Below, piece by piece: positions 37,816 to 49,500 of a stretch of DNA of 64,000 nucleotides. Positions within the stretch are counted from its first letter, which is position 1, and each line of letters opens with the position of its first letter. Below the pieces are notes generated by a model. It searched no databases. It was given only the letters and a program-made list of their open reading frames with translations, and had not been told where the DNA came from. The stretch covers positions 290,335-354,334 of the forward strand of contig NW_025316737.1 in NCBI RefSeq assembly GCF_910594005.1, in the 5' to 3' direction. This DNA comes from Cervus elaphus. Taxonomy: Eukaryota > Chordata > Mammalia > Artiodactyla > Cervidae. The position numbers were made by a program, and so were the translations under genes.

Positions 37816-38045
37816 GGTGGTATTCCTCAGGATTCGAAGCCAGGGACTAACCTCTCATCTCGTGTTGATTCTTGGTCCACGGAGCTCTTACGTGTTGCTG
37901 CAGTGACCTCAGGATCCCTCTAGCCTTGAAACAGTGTTCTTGGGGTTTCTCTGGAGTGCCATCAAGGAAATCAAGGCTCCTTTCATGTGTGATGTGCAAC
38001 ACGGAATTACTCTGCACGCAGTGCAGGGGAATCGGGCCTCATCTC
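35658..38045 (+). repeat. 2,388-bp tandem duplication (42-44 type), copy 2
   Basis: This copy ends in monomer 48, where the private c of ctcccgg at 38046 lies exactly 2,388 bp after the g at 35658. Only a handful of differences from copy 1 are visible, so the duplication is younger than the 28-monomer one. Confidence 0.88.
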
Positions 38046-40999
38046 CCGGCGAGGGGGAAGTCTCATGGTTTTTCTCGAGTTGCGGCGAGAACCTGGGGTA
38101 TATTCTCGAGTTACGACGGGGATGGCCCTTCCACCCACGTGTTTCTTCAGCAACGTCAGGACTCCTGCCTAGTTGCGAGGGACAACTCTGGATTCTCCTC
38201 GAGGCTTGGCAGGGCAATTGGGACGCCTCTCCAGCTGAGGCGGGAGACCAAGTGTCCCTTTCCAAGTGCCACAGGAATCCTGGGACTCCTATCAAGTTTC
38301 ACGAGGAGTCAGGCATCGTCTCCTTTGGAGGCACTGATCTCCTCATACCTCTGGAGTTTTCAAAGGATTTGAAGCCTCCTGTCGCGATGAGGTGGGGAAC
38401 TAAGTCTTTCTCTGTGGTCTCCACAGTGGATTCAGACATCCTTTCATCTTGGGAGATGCAAGACGAGCCTGCATTCAAGTCACTGCAGGGATATCCGGCC
38501 TTATTTCGAGTCAGGGCATCGCGGTGTCCATTCCACTTGAGGCCGCAAACTCAGGGTCCCTCTCACATACCTAGAGCTGAGAGAAGCCTCCTCTTGAGGT
38601 GCTTGTGGTAAGGTGGTATTCCTCTGGAGTCGAAGCCAGGGACTAACCTCTCATCTCGAGTTGATTTTTGGTCCACGGAGCTCTTTCGTGTTGCTACAGT
38701 GACCTCAGGATCCCTCTAGCCTTGAAACAGTGTTCTTGGGGTTTCTCTGGAGTGCCATGAAGGAAATCAAGGCTCCTTTCATGTGTGATGTGCAACACAG
38801 AATTGCTCTGCACGCAGTGCAGGGGAATCGGGCCTCATCTCGCGGTGAGGGGGAAGTCTCATGGTTTTTCTCGAGTTGCGGCGGGAACCTGGGGTATATC
38901 CTCGAGTTACGACGGGGATGGCCCTTCCACACACGTGTTTGTTCAGCCACGTCAGGACTCTTGCCTAGTTGCGAGACACAACTCGGGATTCTCCTCGAGG
39001 CTTGGCAAGGCAATTGGGACGCCTCTCCAGCTGAGGCGGGAGACCAAGGGTCCCTTTCCACGTGCCACAGGAATCCTGGGACTCCTATCAAGTTTCACGA
39101 GGAGTCAGGCATCGTCTCCTTTGGAGGCACTGATCTCCGCGTACCTCTGTAGTTTTCAAAGGATGTGAGGCCTCCGGTCGCGATGAGGTGGGGAACTAGG
39201 TCTTTCTCTGTGGTCTCCACAGGGGATTCAGACATCCTTTCATCTTGGGAGATGCAAGACGAGCCTGCATTCAAGTCACTGCAGGGTTATCCAGCCTTAT
39301 TTCGCGACAGGGCATCGCGGTGTCCATTCCACTTGAGGCCGCAAACTCAGGGTCCCTCTCACATACCTAGAGCTGAGAGAAGCCTCCTCTTGAGGTGCTT
39401 GTGGTAAGGTGGTATTCCTCTGGAGTCGAAGCCAGGGACTAACCTCTCATCTCGAGTTGATTTTTGGCCCACGGAGCTCTTTCGTGTTGCTACAGTGACC
39501 TCAGGATCCCTCTAGCCTTGAAACAGTGTTCTTGGGGTTTCTCTGGAGTGCCATCAAGGAAATCAAGGCTCCTTTCATGTGTGATGTGCAAGACGGAATT
39601 GCTCTGCACGCAGTGCAGGGGAATCGGGCCTCATCTCGCGGCGAGGGGGAAGTCTCATGGTTTTTCTCGAGTTGCGGCGGGAACCTGGGGTATATTCTCG
39701 AGTTACGACGGGGATGGCCCGTCCACACACGTGTTTCTTCAGCGACGTCAGGACTCCTGCCTAGTTGCGAGGGACAACTCTGGATTCTCCTCGAGGCTTG
39801 GCAGGGCAATTGGGACGCCTCTCCAGCTGAGGCGGGAGACCAAGTGTCCCTTTCCAAGTGCCACAGGAATCCTGGGACTCCTATCAAGTTTCACGAGGAG
39901 TCAGGCAGCCTCTCCTTTGGAGGCACTGATCTCCGCGTACCTCTGGAGTTTTCAAAGGATGTGAGGCTATCGGTCGCGATGAGGTGGGGAACTAAGTCAT
40001 TCTCTGTGCTTTCCACAGGGGATTCAGACATCCTTTCGTCCTGGGAGATGCAAGACGAGCCTGCATTCAAGTCACTGCAGGGATATCCGGCCTTATTTCG
40101 AGTCAGGGCATCGCGGTGTCCATTCCACTTGAGGCCGCAAACTGAGGGTCCCTCTCACATACCTAGAGCTGAGAGAAGCCTCCTCTTGAGCTGCTTGTGG
40201 TAAGGTGGTATTCCTCAGGATTCGAAGCCAGGGACTAACCTCTCATCTCGTGTTGATTCTTGGTCCACGGAGCTCTTTCGTGTTGCTACAGTGACCTCAG
40301 GATCCCTCTAGCCTTGAAACAGTGTTCTTGGGGTTTCTCTGGAGTGCCATCAAGGAAATCAAGGCTCCTTTCATGTGTGATGTGCAACACGGAATTACTC
40401 TGCACGCAGTGCAGGGGAATCGGGCCTCATCTCGCGGCGAGGGGGAAGTCTCATGGTTTTTCTCGAATTGCGGCGGGAACCTGGGGTATATTCTCGAGTT
40501 ACGACGGGGATGGCCCTTCCACCCACGTGTTTCTTCAGCGACGTCAGGACTCCTGCCTAGTTGCGAGGGACAACTCTGGATTCTCCTCGAGGCTTAGCAG
40601 GGCAATTGGGACGCCTCTCCAGCTGAGGCGGAAGACCAAGTGTCCCTTTCCAAGTGCCACAGGAATCCTGGGACTCCTATCAAGTTTCACGAGGAGTCAG
40701 GCATCGTCTCCTTTGGAGGCACTGATCTCCGCATACCTCTGGAGTTTTCAAAGGATTTGAAGCCTCCTGTCGCGATGAGGTCGGGAACTAAGTCTTTCTC
40801 TGTGGTCTCCACAGGGGATTCAGACACCCTTTCGTCTTGGGAGATGCAAGACGACCCTGCATTCCAGTCACTGCAGGGATATCCGGCCTTATTTCGAGTC
40901 AGGGCATCGCGGTGTCCATTCCACTTGAGGCCGCAAATTCAGGGTCCCTCTCACATACCTAGAGCTGAGAGAAGCCTCCTCTTGAGGTGCTTGTGGTAA
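37816..40999 (+). repeat. Monomers 48-51 (E, A, B, E)
   Basis: Monomers end at 38611, 39407, 40203 and 40999. They match 17-20 at offset 24,676 bp (31 monomers). Monomer 49 has tatatcctcgag, gggttatcc, ttcgcgacagg and a private TAG in ctctgtag near 39148. Monomer 50 has ggcccgtcc, ggcagcctctcc and aagtcattctc. Monomer 51 has a private TAG in ggcttagcag near 40594. A second copy of 49-51 is present as 71-73. Confidence 0.9.
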
Positions 41000-42591
41000 G
41001 GTGGTATTCCTCTGGAGTCGAAGCCTGGGACTAACCTCTCATCTCGAGTTGATTTTTGGTCCACGGAGCTCTTTCGTGTTGCTACAGTGACCTCAGGATC
41101 CCTCTAGCCTTGAAACAGTGTTCTTGGGGTTTCTCTGGAGTGACATGAAGGAAATCAAGGCTCCTTTCATGTGTGATGTGCAACACAGAATTGCTCTGCA
41201 CGCAGTGCAGGGTAATCGCGCCTCATCTCGCGGCGAGGGGGAAGTCTCATGGTTTTTCTCGAGTTGCGGCGGGAACCTGGGGTATATTCTCGAGTTACGA
41301 CGGGGATGGCCCTTCCACACACGTGTTTGTTCAGCCACGTCAGGACTCTTGCCTAGTTGCGAGACACAACTCGGGATTCTCCTCGAGGCTTGGCAAGGCA
41401 ATTGGGACGCCTCTCCAGCTGAGGCGGGAGACCAAGGGTCCCTTTCCACGTGCCACAGGAATCCTGGGACTCCTATCAAGTTTCACGAGGAGTCAGGCAT
41501 CGTCTCCTTTGGAGGCACTGATCTCCGCGTACCTCTGGAGATTTCAAAGGATGTGAGGCCTCCGGTCGCGATGAGGTGGGGAACTAGGTCTTTCTCTGTG
41601 GTCTCCACAGGGGATTCAGACATCCTTTCATCTTGGGAGATGCAAGATGAGCCTGCATTCAAGTCACTGCAGGGATATCCAGCCTTATTTCGCGCCAGGG
41701 CATCGCGGTGTCCATTCCACTTGAGGCCGCAAACTCAGGGTCCCTCTCACATACCTAGAGCTGAGAGAAGCCTCCTCTTGAGGTGCTTGTGGTAAGGTGG
41801 TATTCCTCTGGAGTCGAAGCCAGGGACTAACCTCTCATCTCGTGTTGATTCTTGGTCCACGGAGCTCTTTCGTGTTGCTACAGTGACCTCAGGATCCCTC
41901 TAGCCTTGAAACAGTGTTCTTGGGGTTTCTCTGGAGTGCCATGAAGGAAATCAAGGCTCCTTTCATGTGTGATGTGCAACACAGAATTGCTCTGCATGCA
42001 GTGCAGGGGAATCGGGCCTCATCTCGCGGCGAGGGGGAAGTCTCATGGTTTTTCCCGAGTTGCGGCGGGAACCTGGGGTATATTCTCGAGTTACGACGGG
42101 GATGGCCTGTCCACATACGTGTTTCTTCAGCGACGTCAGGACTCCTGCCTAGTTGCGAGGGACAACTCTGGATTCTCCTCGAGGCTTGGCAGGGCAATTG
42201 GGACGCCTCTCCAGCTGAGGCGGGAGACCAAGTGTCCCTTTCCAAGTGCCACAGGAATCCTGGGACTCCTATCAAGTTTCACGAGGAGTCAGGCATCGTC
42301 TCCTTTGGAGGCACTGATCTCCGCGTACCTCTGGAGTTTTCAAAGGATGTGAGGCTATCGGTCGCGATGAGGTGGGGAACTAAGTCTTTCTCTGTGCTTT
42401 CCACAGGGGATTCAGACATCCTTTCGTCCTGGGAGATGCAAGACGAGCCTGCATTGAAGTCACTGCAGGGATATCCAGCCTTATTTCGAGTCAGGGCATC
42501 GCGGTGTCCATTCCACTTGAGGCCGCAAACTCAGGGTCCCTCTCACATACCTAGAGCTGAGAGAAGCCTCCTCTTGAGGTGCTTGTGGTAA
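41000..42591 (+). repeat. Monomers 52-53 (A, B)
   Basis: Monomer 52 (41000-41795) has gagtgacatgaagg, gggtaatcgcgcc, ggagatttcaaagg and cgcgccaggg. Monomer 53 (41796-42591) has gcctgtccacatacg. Together they correspond to the single monomer 21 of copy 1, which carries the front marker of 52 and the middle marker of 53. Confidence 0.9.
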
Positions 42592-45500
42592 GGTGGTATT
42601 CCTCTGGAGTCGAATCCAGGGACTAACCTCTCTTTTCGAGTTGATTTTTGGTCCACAGAGTTCTTTCGTGTTGCTACAGTGACCTCAGGATCCCTCTATC
42701 CTTGAAACAGTGTTCTTGGGTTTTCTCTGGAGTGCCATCAAGGAAATCAAGGCTCCTTTCATGTGTGATGTGCAAGACGGAATTGCTCTGCACGCAGTGC
42801 AGGGGAATCGGGCCTCATCTCGCGGCGAGGGGGAAGTCTCATGGTTTTTCTCGAGTTGCGGCGGGAACCTGGGGTATATTCTCGAGTTACGACGGGGATG
42901 GCCCTTCCACCCACGTGTTTGTTCAGCCACGTCAGGACTCCTGCCTAGTTGCGAGGGACAACTCGGGATTCTCCTCGAGGCTTGGCAGGGCAATTGGAAC
43001 GCCTCTCCAGCTGAGGCGGGAGACCAAGGGTCCCTTTCCCCGTGCCACAAGAATCCTGGGACTCCTATCAAGTTTCACGAGGAGTCAGGCATCGTCTCCT
43101 TTGGAGGCACTGATCTCCGCGTACCTCTGGAGTTTTCAAAGGATTTGAGGCCTCCGGTCGCGATGAGGTGGGGAACTAGGTCTTTCTCTGTGGTCTCCAC
43201 AGGGGATTCAGACACCCTTTCGTCTTGGGAGATGCAAGACGAGCCTGCATTCAAGTCACTGCAGGGATATCCGGCCTTATTTCGAGTCAGGGCATCGCGG
43301 TGTCCATTCCACTTGAGGCCGCAAACTCAGGGTCCCTCTCACATACCTAGAGCTGAGAGAAGCCTCCTCTTGAGGTGCTTGTGGTAAGGTGGTATTCCTC
43401 TGGAGTCGAAGCCAGGGACTAACTTCTCATCTCGAGTTGATTTTTGGTCCACGGAGCTCTTTCGTGTTGCTACAGTTACCTCAGGATCCCTCTAGCCTTG
43501 AAACAGTGTTCTTGGGGTTTCTCTGGAGTGCCATGAAGGAAATCAAGGCTCCTTTCATGTGTGATGTGCAACACAGAATTGCTCTGCACGCAGTGCAGGG
43601 GAATCGGGCCTCATCTCACGGCGAGGGGGAAGTCTCATTGTTTTTCTCGAGTTGCGGCGGGAACCTGGGGTATATTCTCGAGTTACGATGGGGATGGCCC
43701 TTCCACACACGTGTTTGTTCAGCCAAGTCAGGACTCTTGCCTAGTTGCGAGACACAACTCGGGATTCTCCTCGAGGCTTGGCAAGGCAATTGGGACGCCT
43801 CTCCAGCTGAGGCGGGAGACCAAGGGTCCCTTTCCACGTGCCACAGGAGTCCTGGGACTCCTATCAAGTTTCACGAGGAGTCAGGCATCGTCTCCTTTGG
43901 AGGTACTGATCTCCGCGTACCTCTGGAGTTTTCAAAGGATGTGAGGCCTCCGGTCGCGATGAGGTGGGGAACTAGGTCTTTCTCTGTGGTCTCCAAAGGG
44001 GATTCAGACATCCTTTCATCTTGGCAGATGCAAGACCAGCCTGCGTTCAAGTCACTGCAGGGATATCCAGCCTTATTTCGCGTCAGGGCATCGCGGTGTC
44101 CATTCCACTTGAGGCCGCAAACTCAGGGTCCCTCTCACATACCTAGAGCTGAGAGAAGCCTCCTCTTGAGGTGCTTGTGGTAAGGTGGTATTCCTCTGGA
44201 GTCGAAGCCAGGGACTAACCTCTGATCTCGAGTTGATTTTTGGCCCACGGAGCTCTTTCGTGTTGCGACAGTGACCTCAGGATCCCTCTAGCCTTGAAAC
44301 AGTGTTCTTGGGGTTTCTCTGGAGTGCCATCAAGGAAATCAAGGCTCCTTTCATGTGTGATGTGCAACACGGAATTGCTCTGCACGCAGTGCAGGGGAAT
44401 CGGGCCTCATCTCACGGTGAGGGGGTAGTCTCATGGTTTTTCTCGAGTTGCGGCGGGAACCTGGGGTATATTCTCGAGTTACAACGGGGATGGCCCTTCC
44501 ACCCACGTGTTTCTTCAGCGACGTCAGGACTCCTGCCTAGTTGCGAGGGACAACTCTGGATTCTCCTCGAGGCTTGGCAGGGCAATTGGGACGCCTCTCC
44601 AGCTGAGGCGGGAGACCAAGTGTCCCTTTCCAAGTGCCACAGGAATCCTGGGACTCCTATCAAGTTTCACGAGGAGTCAGGCATCGTCTCCTTTGGAGGC
44701 ACTGATCTCCGCGTACCTCTGGAGTTTTCAAAGGATGTGAGGCTATCGGTCGCGATGAGGTGGGGAACTAAGTCTTTCTCTGTGCTTTCCACAGGGGATT
44801 CAGACATCCTTTCGTCCTGGGAGATGCAAGACGAGCCTGCATTGAAGTCACTGCAGGGATATCCGGCCTTATTTCGAGTCAGGGCATCGCGGTGTCCATT
44901 CCACTTGAGGCCGCAAACTCAGGGTCCCTCTCACATACCTAGAGCTGAGAGAAGCCTCCTCTTGAGATGCTTGTGGTAAGGTGGTATTCCTCTGGAGACG
45001 AATCCAGGGACTAACCTCTCTTTTCGAGTTTATTTGTGGTCCACAGAGTTCTTTCGTGTTGCTACAGTGACCTCAGGATCCCTCTAGCCTTGAAACAGTG
45101 TTCTTGGGGTTTCTCTGGAGTGCCATCAAGGAAATCAAGGCTCCTTTCATGTGTGATGTGCAAGACGGAATTGCTCTGCACGCAGTACAGGGGAATCGGG
45201 CCTCATCTCGCATCGAGGGGGAAGTCTCATGGTTTTTCTCGAGTTGCGGCGGGAACCTGGGGTATATTCTCGAGTTACGACGGGGATGGCCCTTCCACCC
45301 ACGTGTTTGTTCAGCCACGTCAGGACTCCTGCCTAGTTGCGAGGGACAACTCGGGATTCTCCTCGAGGCTTGGCAGGGCAATTGGAACGCCTCTCCAGCT
45401 GAGGCGGGAGACCAAGGGTCCCTTTCCACGTGCCACAAGAATCCTGGGACTCCTATCAAGTTTCGCGAGGAGTCAGGCATCGTCTCCTTTGGAGGCACTG

Positions 45501-46571
45501 ATCTCCGCGTACCTCTGGAGTTTTCAAAGGATGTGAGGCCTGCGGTCGCGATGAGGTGGGGAACTAGGTGTTTCTCTGTGGTCTCCACAGGGGATTCAGA
45601 CATCCTTTCTTCTTGGGAGATGCAAGACGAGCCTGCATTCAAGTCACTGCAGGGATATCCGGCCTTATTTCGAGTCAGGGCGTCGCGGTGTCCATTCCAC
45701 TTGAGGCCGCAAACTCAGGATCCCTCTCACATACCTAGAGCTGAGAGAAGCCTCCTCTTGAGGTGCTTGTGGTAAGGTGGTATTCCTCAGGAGTCGAAGC
45801 CAGGGACTAACCTCTCATCTCGTGTTGATTCGTGGTCCACGCAGCTCTTTCGTGTTGCTACAGTGACCTCAGGATCCCTCTAGCCTTGAAACAGCGTTCT
45901 TGGGGTTTCTCTGGAGTGCCATCAAGGAAATCAAGGCTCCTTTCATGTGTGATGTGCAACACGGAATTGCTCTGCACGCAGTGCAGGGGAATCGGGCCTC
46001 ATTTCGCGCCGAGGGGGAAGTCTCATGGTTTTTCTCGAGTTGCGGCGGGAACCTGGGGTATATTCTCGAGTTACGACGGGGATGGCCCTTCCACCCACGT
46101 GTTTCTTCAGCGACGTCAGGACTCCTGCCTAGTTGCGAGGGACAACTCGGGATTCTCCTCGAGGCTTTGCAGGGCAATTGGGACGCCTCTCCAGCTGAGA
46201 CAGGAGACCAAGGGTCCCTTTCCACGTGCCACAGGAATCCTGGGTCTCCTATCAAGTTTCACGAGGAGTCAGGCATCGTCTCCTTTGGATGCACTGGTCT
46301 CCGCATACCTCTGGAATTTTCAAAGGATTTGAGGCCTCCTGTCGCGATGAGGTGGGGAACTAGGTCTTTCTCTGTGGTCTCCACAGGGGATTCAGACACC
46401 CTTTCGTCTTGGGAGATGCAAGACGAGCCTGCATTCCAGTCACTGAAGGGATATCCGGCCTTATTTCGAGTCAGGTCATCGCGGTGTCCATTCCACCTGA
46501 GGCCACAAACTCAGGGTCCCTCTCACATACCTAGAGCTGAGAGAAGCCTCCTCTTGAGGTGCTTGTGGTAA
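42592..46571 (+). repeat. Monomers 54-58 (C, A, B, C, D)
   Basis: Monomers end at 43387, 44183, 44979, 45775 and 46571. They match 22-26, with 57-58 closer to 28-29. Markers are cttgggttttctc and ttccccgtgcc (54), ctcattgttttt and agaccagcc (55), cctctgatctcg and gagttacaacgg (56), gagtttatttgtgg and ggcctgcggtc (57), aaacagcgttc and catttcgcgcc (58). A, B, C and D stand in order in 55-58. Confidence 0.9.
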
Positions 46572-49500
46572 GGTGGTATTCCTCTGGAGTCGAAGCCAGG
46601 GACTAACCTCTCATCTCGAGTTGATTTTTGGCCCACGGAGCTCTTTCGTGTTGCTACAGTGACCTCAGGATCCCTCTAGCCTTGAAACAGTGTTCTTGGG
46701 GTTTCTCTGGAGTGCCATGAAGGAAATCAAGGCTCCTTTCATGTGTGATGTGCAACACAGAATTGCTCTGCACGCAGTGCAGGGGAATCGGGCCTCATCT
46801 CACGGCGAGGGGGAAGTCTCATGGTTTTTCTCGAGTTGCGGCGGGAACCTGGGGTATATTCTCGAGTTACGACGGGGATGGCCCTTCCACACACGTGTTT
46901 GTTCAGCCACGTCAGGACTCTTGCCTAGTTGCGAGACACAACTCGGGATTCTCCTCGAGGCTTGGCAGGGCAATTGGGACGCCTCTCCAGCTGAGGCGGG
47001 AGACCAAGGGTCCCTTTCCACGTGCCACAGGAATCCTGGGACTCCTATCAAGTTTCACGAGGAGTCAGGCATCGTCTCCTTTGGAGGCACTGATCTCCGC
47101 GTACCTCTGGAGTTTTCAAAGGATGTGAGGCTATCGGTCGCGATGAGGTGGGGAACTAAGTCTTTCTCTGTGCTTTCCACAGGGGATTCAGACATCCTTT
47201 CGTCCTGGGAGATGCAAGACGAGCCTGCATTGAAGTCACTGCAGGGATATCCGGCCTTATTTCGAGTCAGGGCATCGCGGTGTCCATTCCACTTGAGGCC
47301 GCAAACTCAGGGTCCCTCTCACATACCTAGAGCTGAGAGAAGCCTCCTCTTGAGGTGCTTGTGGTAAGGTGGTATTCCTCTGGAGACGAATCCAGGGACT
47401 AACCTCTCTTTTCGAGTTGATTTTTGGTCCACAGAGTTCTTTCGTGTTGCTACAGTGACCTCAGGATCCCTCTAGCCTTGAAACAGTGTTCTTGGGGTTT
47501 CTCTGGAGTGCCATCAAGGAAATCAAGGCTCCTTTCATGTGTGATGTGCAAGACGGAATTGCTCTGCACGCAGTACAGGGGAATCGGGCCTCATCTCGCA
47601 TCAAGGGGGAAGTCTCATGGTTTTTCTCGAGTTGCGGCGGGAACCTGGGGTATATTCTCGAGTTACGACGGGGATGGCCCTTCCACCCACGTGTTTGTTC
47701 AGCCACGTCAGGACTCCTGCCTAGTTGCGAGGGACAACTCGAGATTCTCCTGGAGGCTTGGCAGGGCAATTGGAACACCTCTCCAGCTGAGGCGGGAGAC
47801 CAAGGGTCCGTTTCCACGTGCCACAAGAATCCTGGGACTCCTATCAAGTTTCTCGAGGAGTCAGGCATCGTCTCCTTTGGAGGCACTGATCTCCACGTAC
47901 CTCTGGAGTTTTCAAAGGATGTGAGGCCTCCGGTCGCGATGAGATGGGGAACTAGGTCTTTCTCTGTGCTTTCCACAGGGGATTCAGATATCCTTTCTTC
48001 TTGGAAGATGCAAGACGAGCCTGCATTCAAGTCACTGCAGGGATATCAGGCCTTATTTCGAGTCAGGGCATCGCGGTGTCCATTCCACTTGAGGCCGCAA
48101 ACTCAGGATCCCTCTCACATACCTAGAGCTGAGAGAAGCCTCCTCTTGAGGTGCTTGTGGTAAGGTGGTATTCCTCAGGAGTCGAAGCCAGGGACTAACC
48201 TCTCATCTCGTGTTGATTCTTGGTCCACGGAGCTCTTTCGTGTTGCTACAGTGACCTCAGGATCCCTCTAGCCTTGAAACAGTGTTCTTGGGGTTTCTCT
48301 GGAGTGCCATCAAGGAAATCAAGGCTCCTTTCATGTGTGATGTGCAACACGGAATTGCTCTGCACGCAGTGCAGGGGAATCGGGCCTCATCTCGCGGCGA
48401 GGGGGAAGTCTCATGGTTTTTCTCGAGTTGCGGCGGGAACCTGGGGTATATTCTCGAGTTACGACGGGGATGGCCCTTCCACCCACGTGTTTCTTCAGCG
48501 ACGTCAGGACTCCTGCCTAGTTGCGAGGGACAACTCTGGATTCTCCTCGAGGCTTGGCAGGGCAATTGGGACGCCTCTCCAGCTGAGGCGGGAAACCAAG
48601 GGTCCCTTTCCAAGTGCCACAGGAATCCTGGGACTCCTATCAAGTTTCACGAGGAGTCAGGCATCGTCTCCTTTGGAGGCACTGATCTCCGCGTACCTCT
48701 GGAGTTTTCAAAGGATGTGAGGCTATCGGTCGCGATGAGGTGGGGAACTAAGTCTTTCTCTGTGCTTTCCACAGGGGATTCAGACATCCTTTCGTCCTGG
48801 GAGATGCAAGATGAGCCTGCATTGAAGTCACTGCAGGGATATCCGGCCTTATTTCGAGTCAGGGCATCGCGGTGTCCATTCCACTTGAGGCCGCAAACTC
48901 AGGGTCCCTCTCACATACCTAGAGCTGAGCGAAGCCTCCTCTTGAGGTGCTTGTGGTAAGGTGGTATTCCTCTGGAGACGAATCCAGGGACTAACCTCTC
49001 TTTTCGAGTTGATTTTTGGTCCACAGAGTTCTTTCGTGTTGCTACAGTGACCTCAGGATCCCTCTAGCCTTGAAACAGTGTTCTTGGGGTTTCTCTGGAG
49101 TGCCATCAAGGAAATCAAGGCTCCTTTCATGTGTGATGTGCAACACGGAATTGCTCTGCACGCAGTACAGGGGAATCGGGCCTCATCTCGCATCGAGGGG
49201 GAAGTTTCATGGTTTTTCTCGAGTTGCGGTCGGAACCTGGGGTATATTCTCGAGTTACGACGGGGATGGCCCTTCCACCCACGTGTTTCTTCAGCCACGT
49301 CAGGACTCCTGCCTAGTTGCGAGGGACAACTCGGGATTCTCCTGGAGGCTTGGCAGGGCAATTGGAACGCCTCTCCAGCTGAGGCGGGAGATCAAGGGTC
49401 CCTTTCCACGTGCCACAAGAATCCTGGCACTCCTATCAAGTTTCACGAGGAGTCCGGCATCGTCTCCTTTGGAGGCACTGATCTCTGCGTACCTCTGGAG

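Noticed and set aside
45073..45642. 189-codon frame on the minus strand (also at 47461-48030 and 53033-53602)
   Set aside because: It is the usual 128-codon minus-strand frame extended because a stop happens to be absent in some class C monomers. There is no independent coding evidence.
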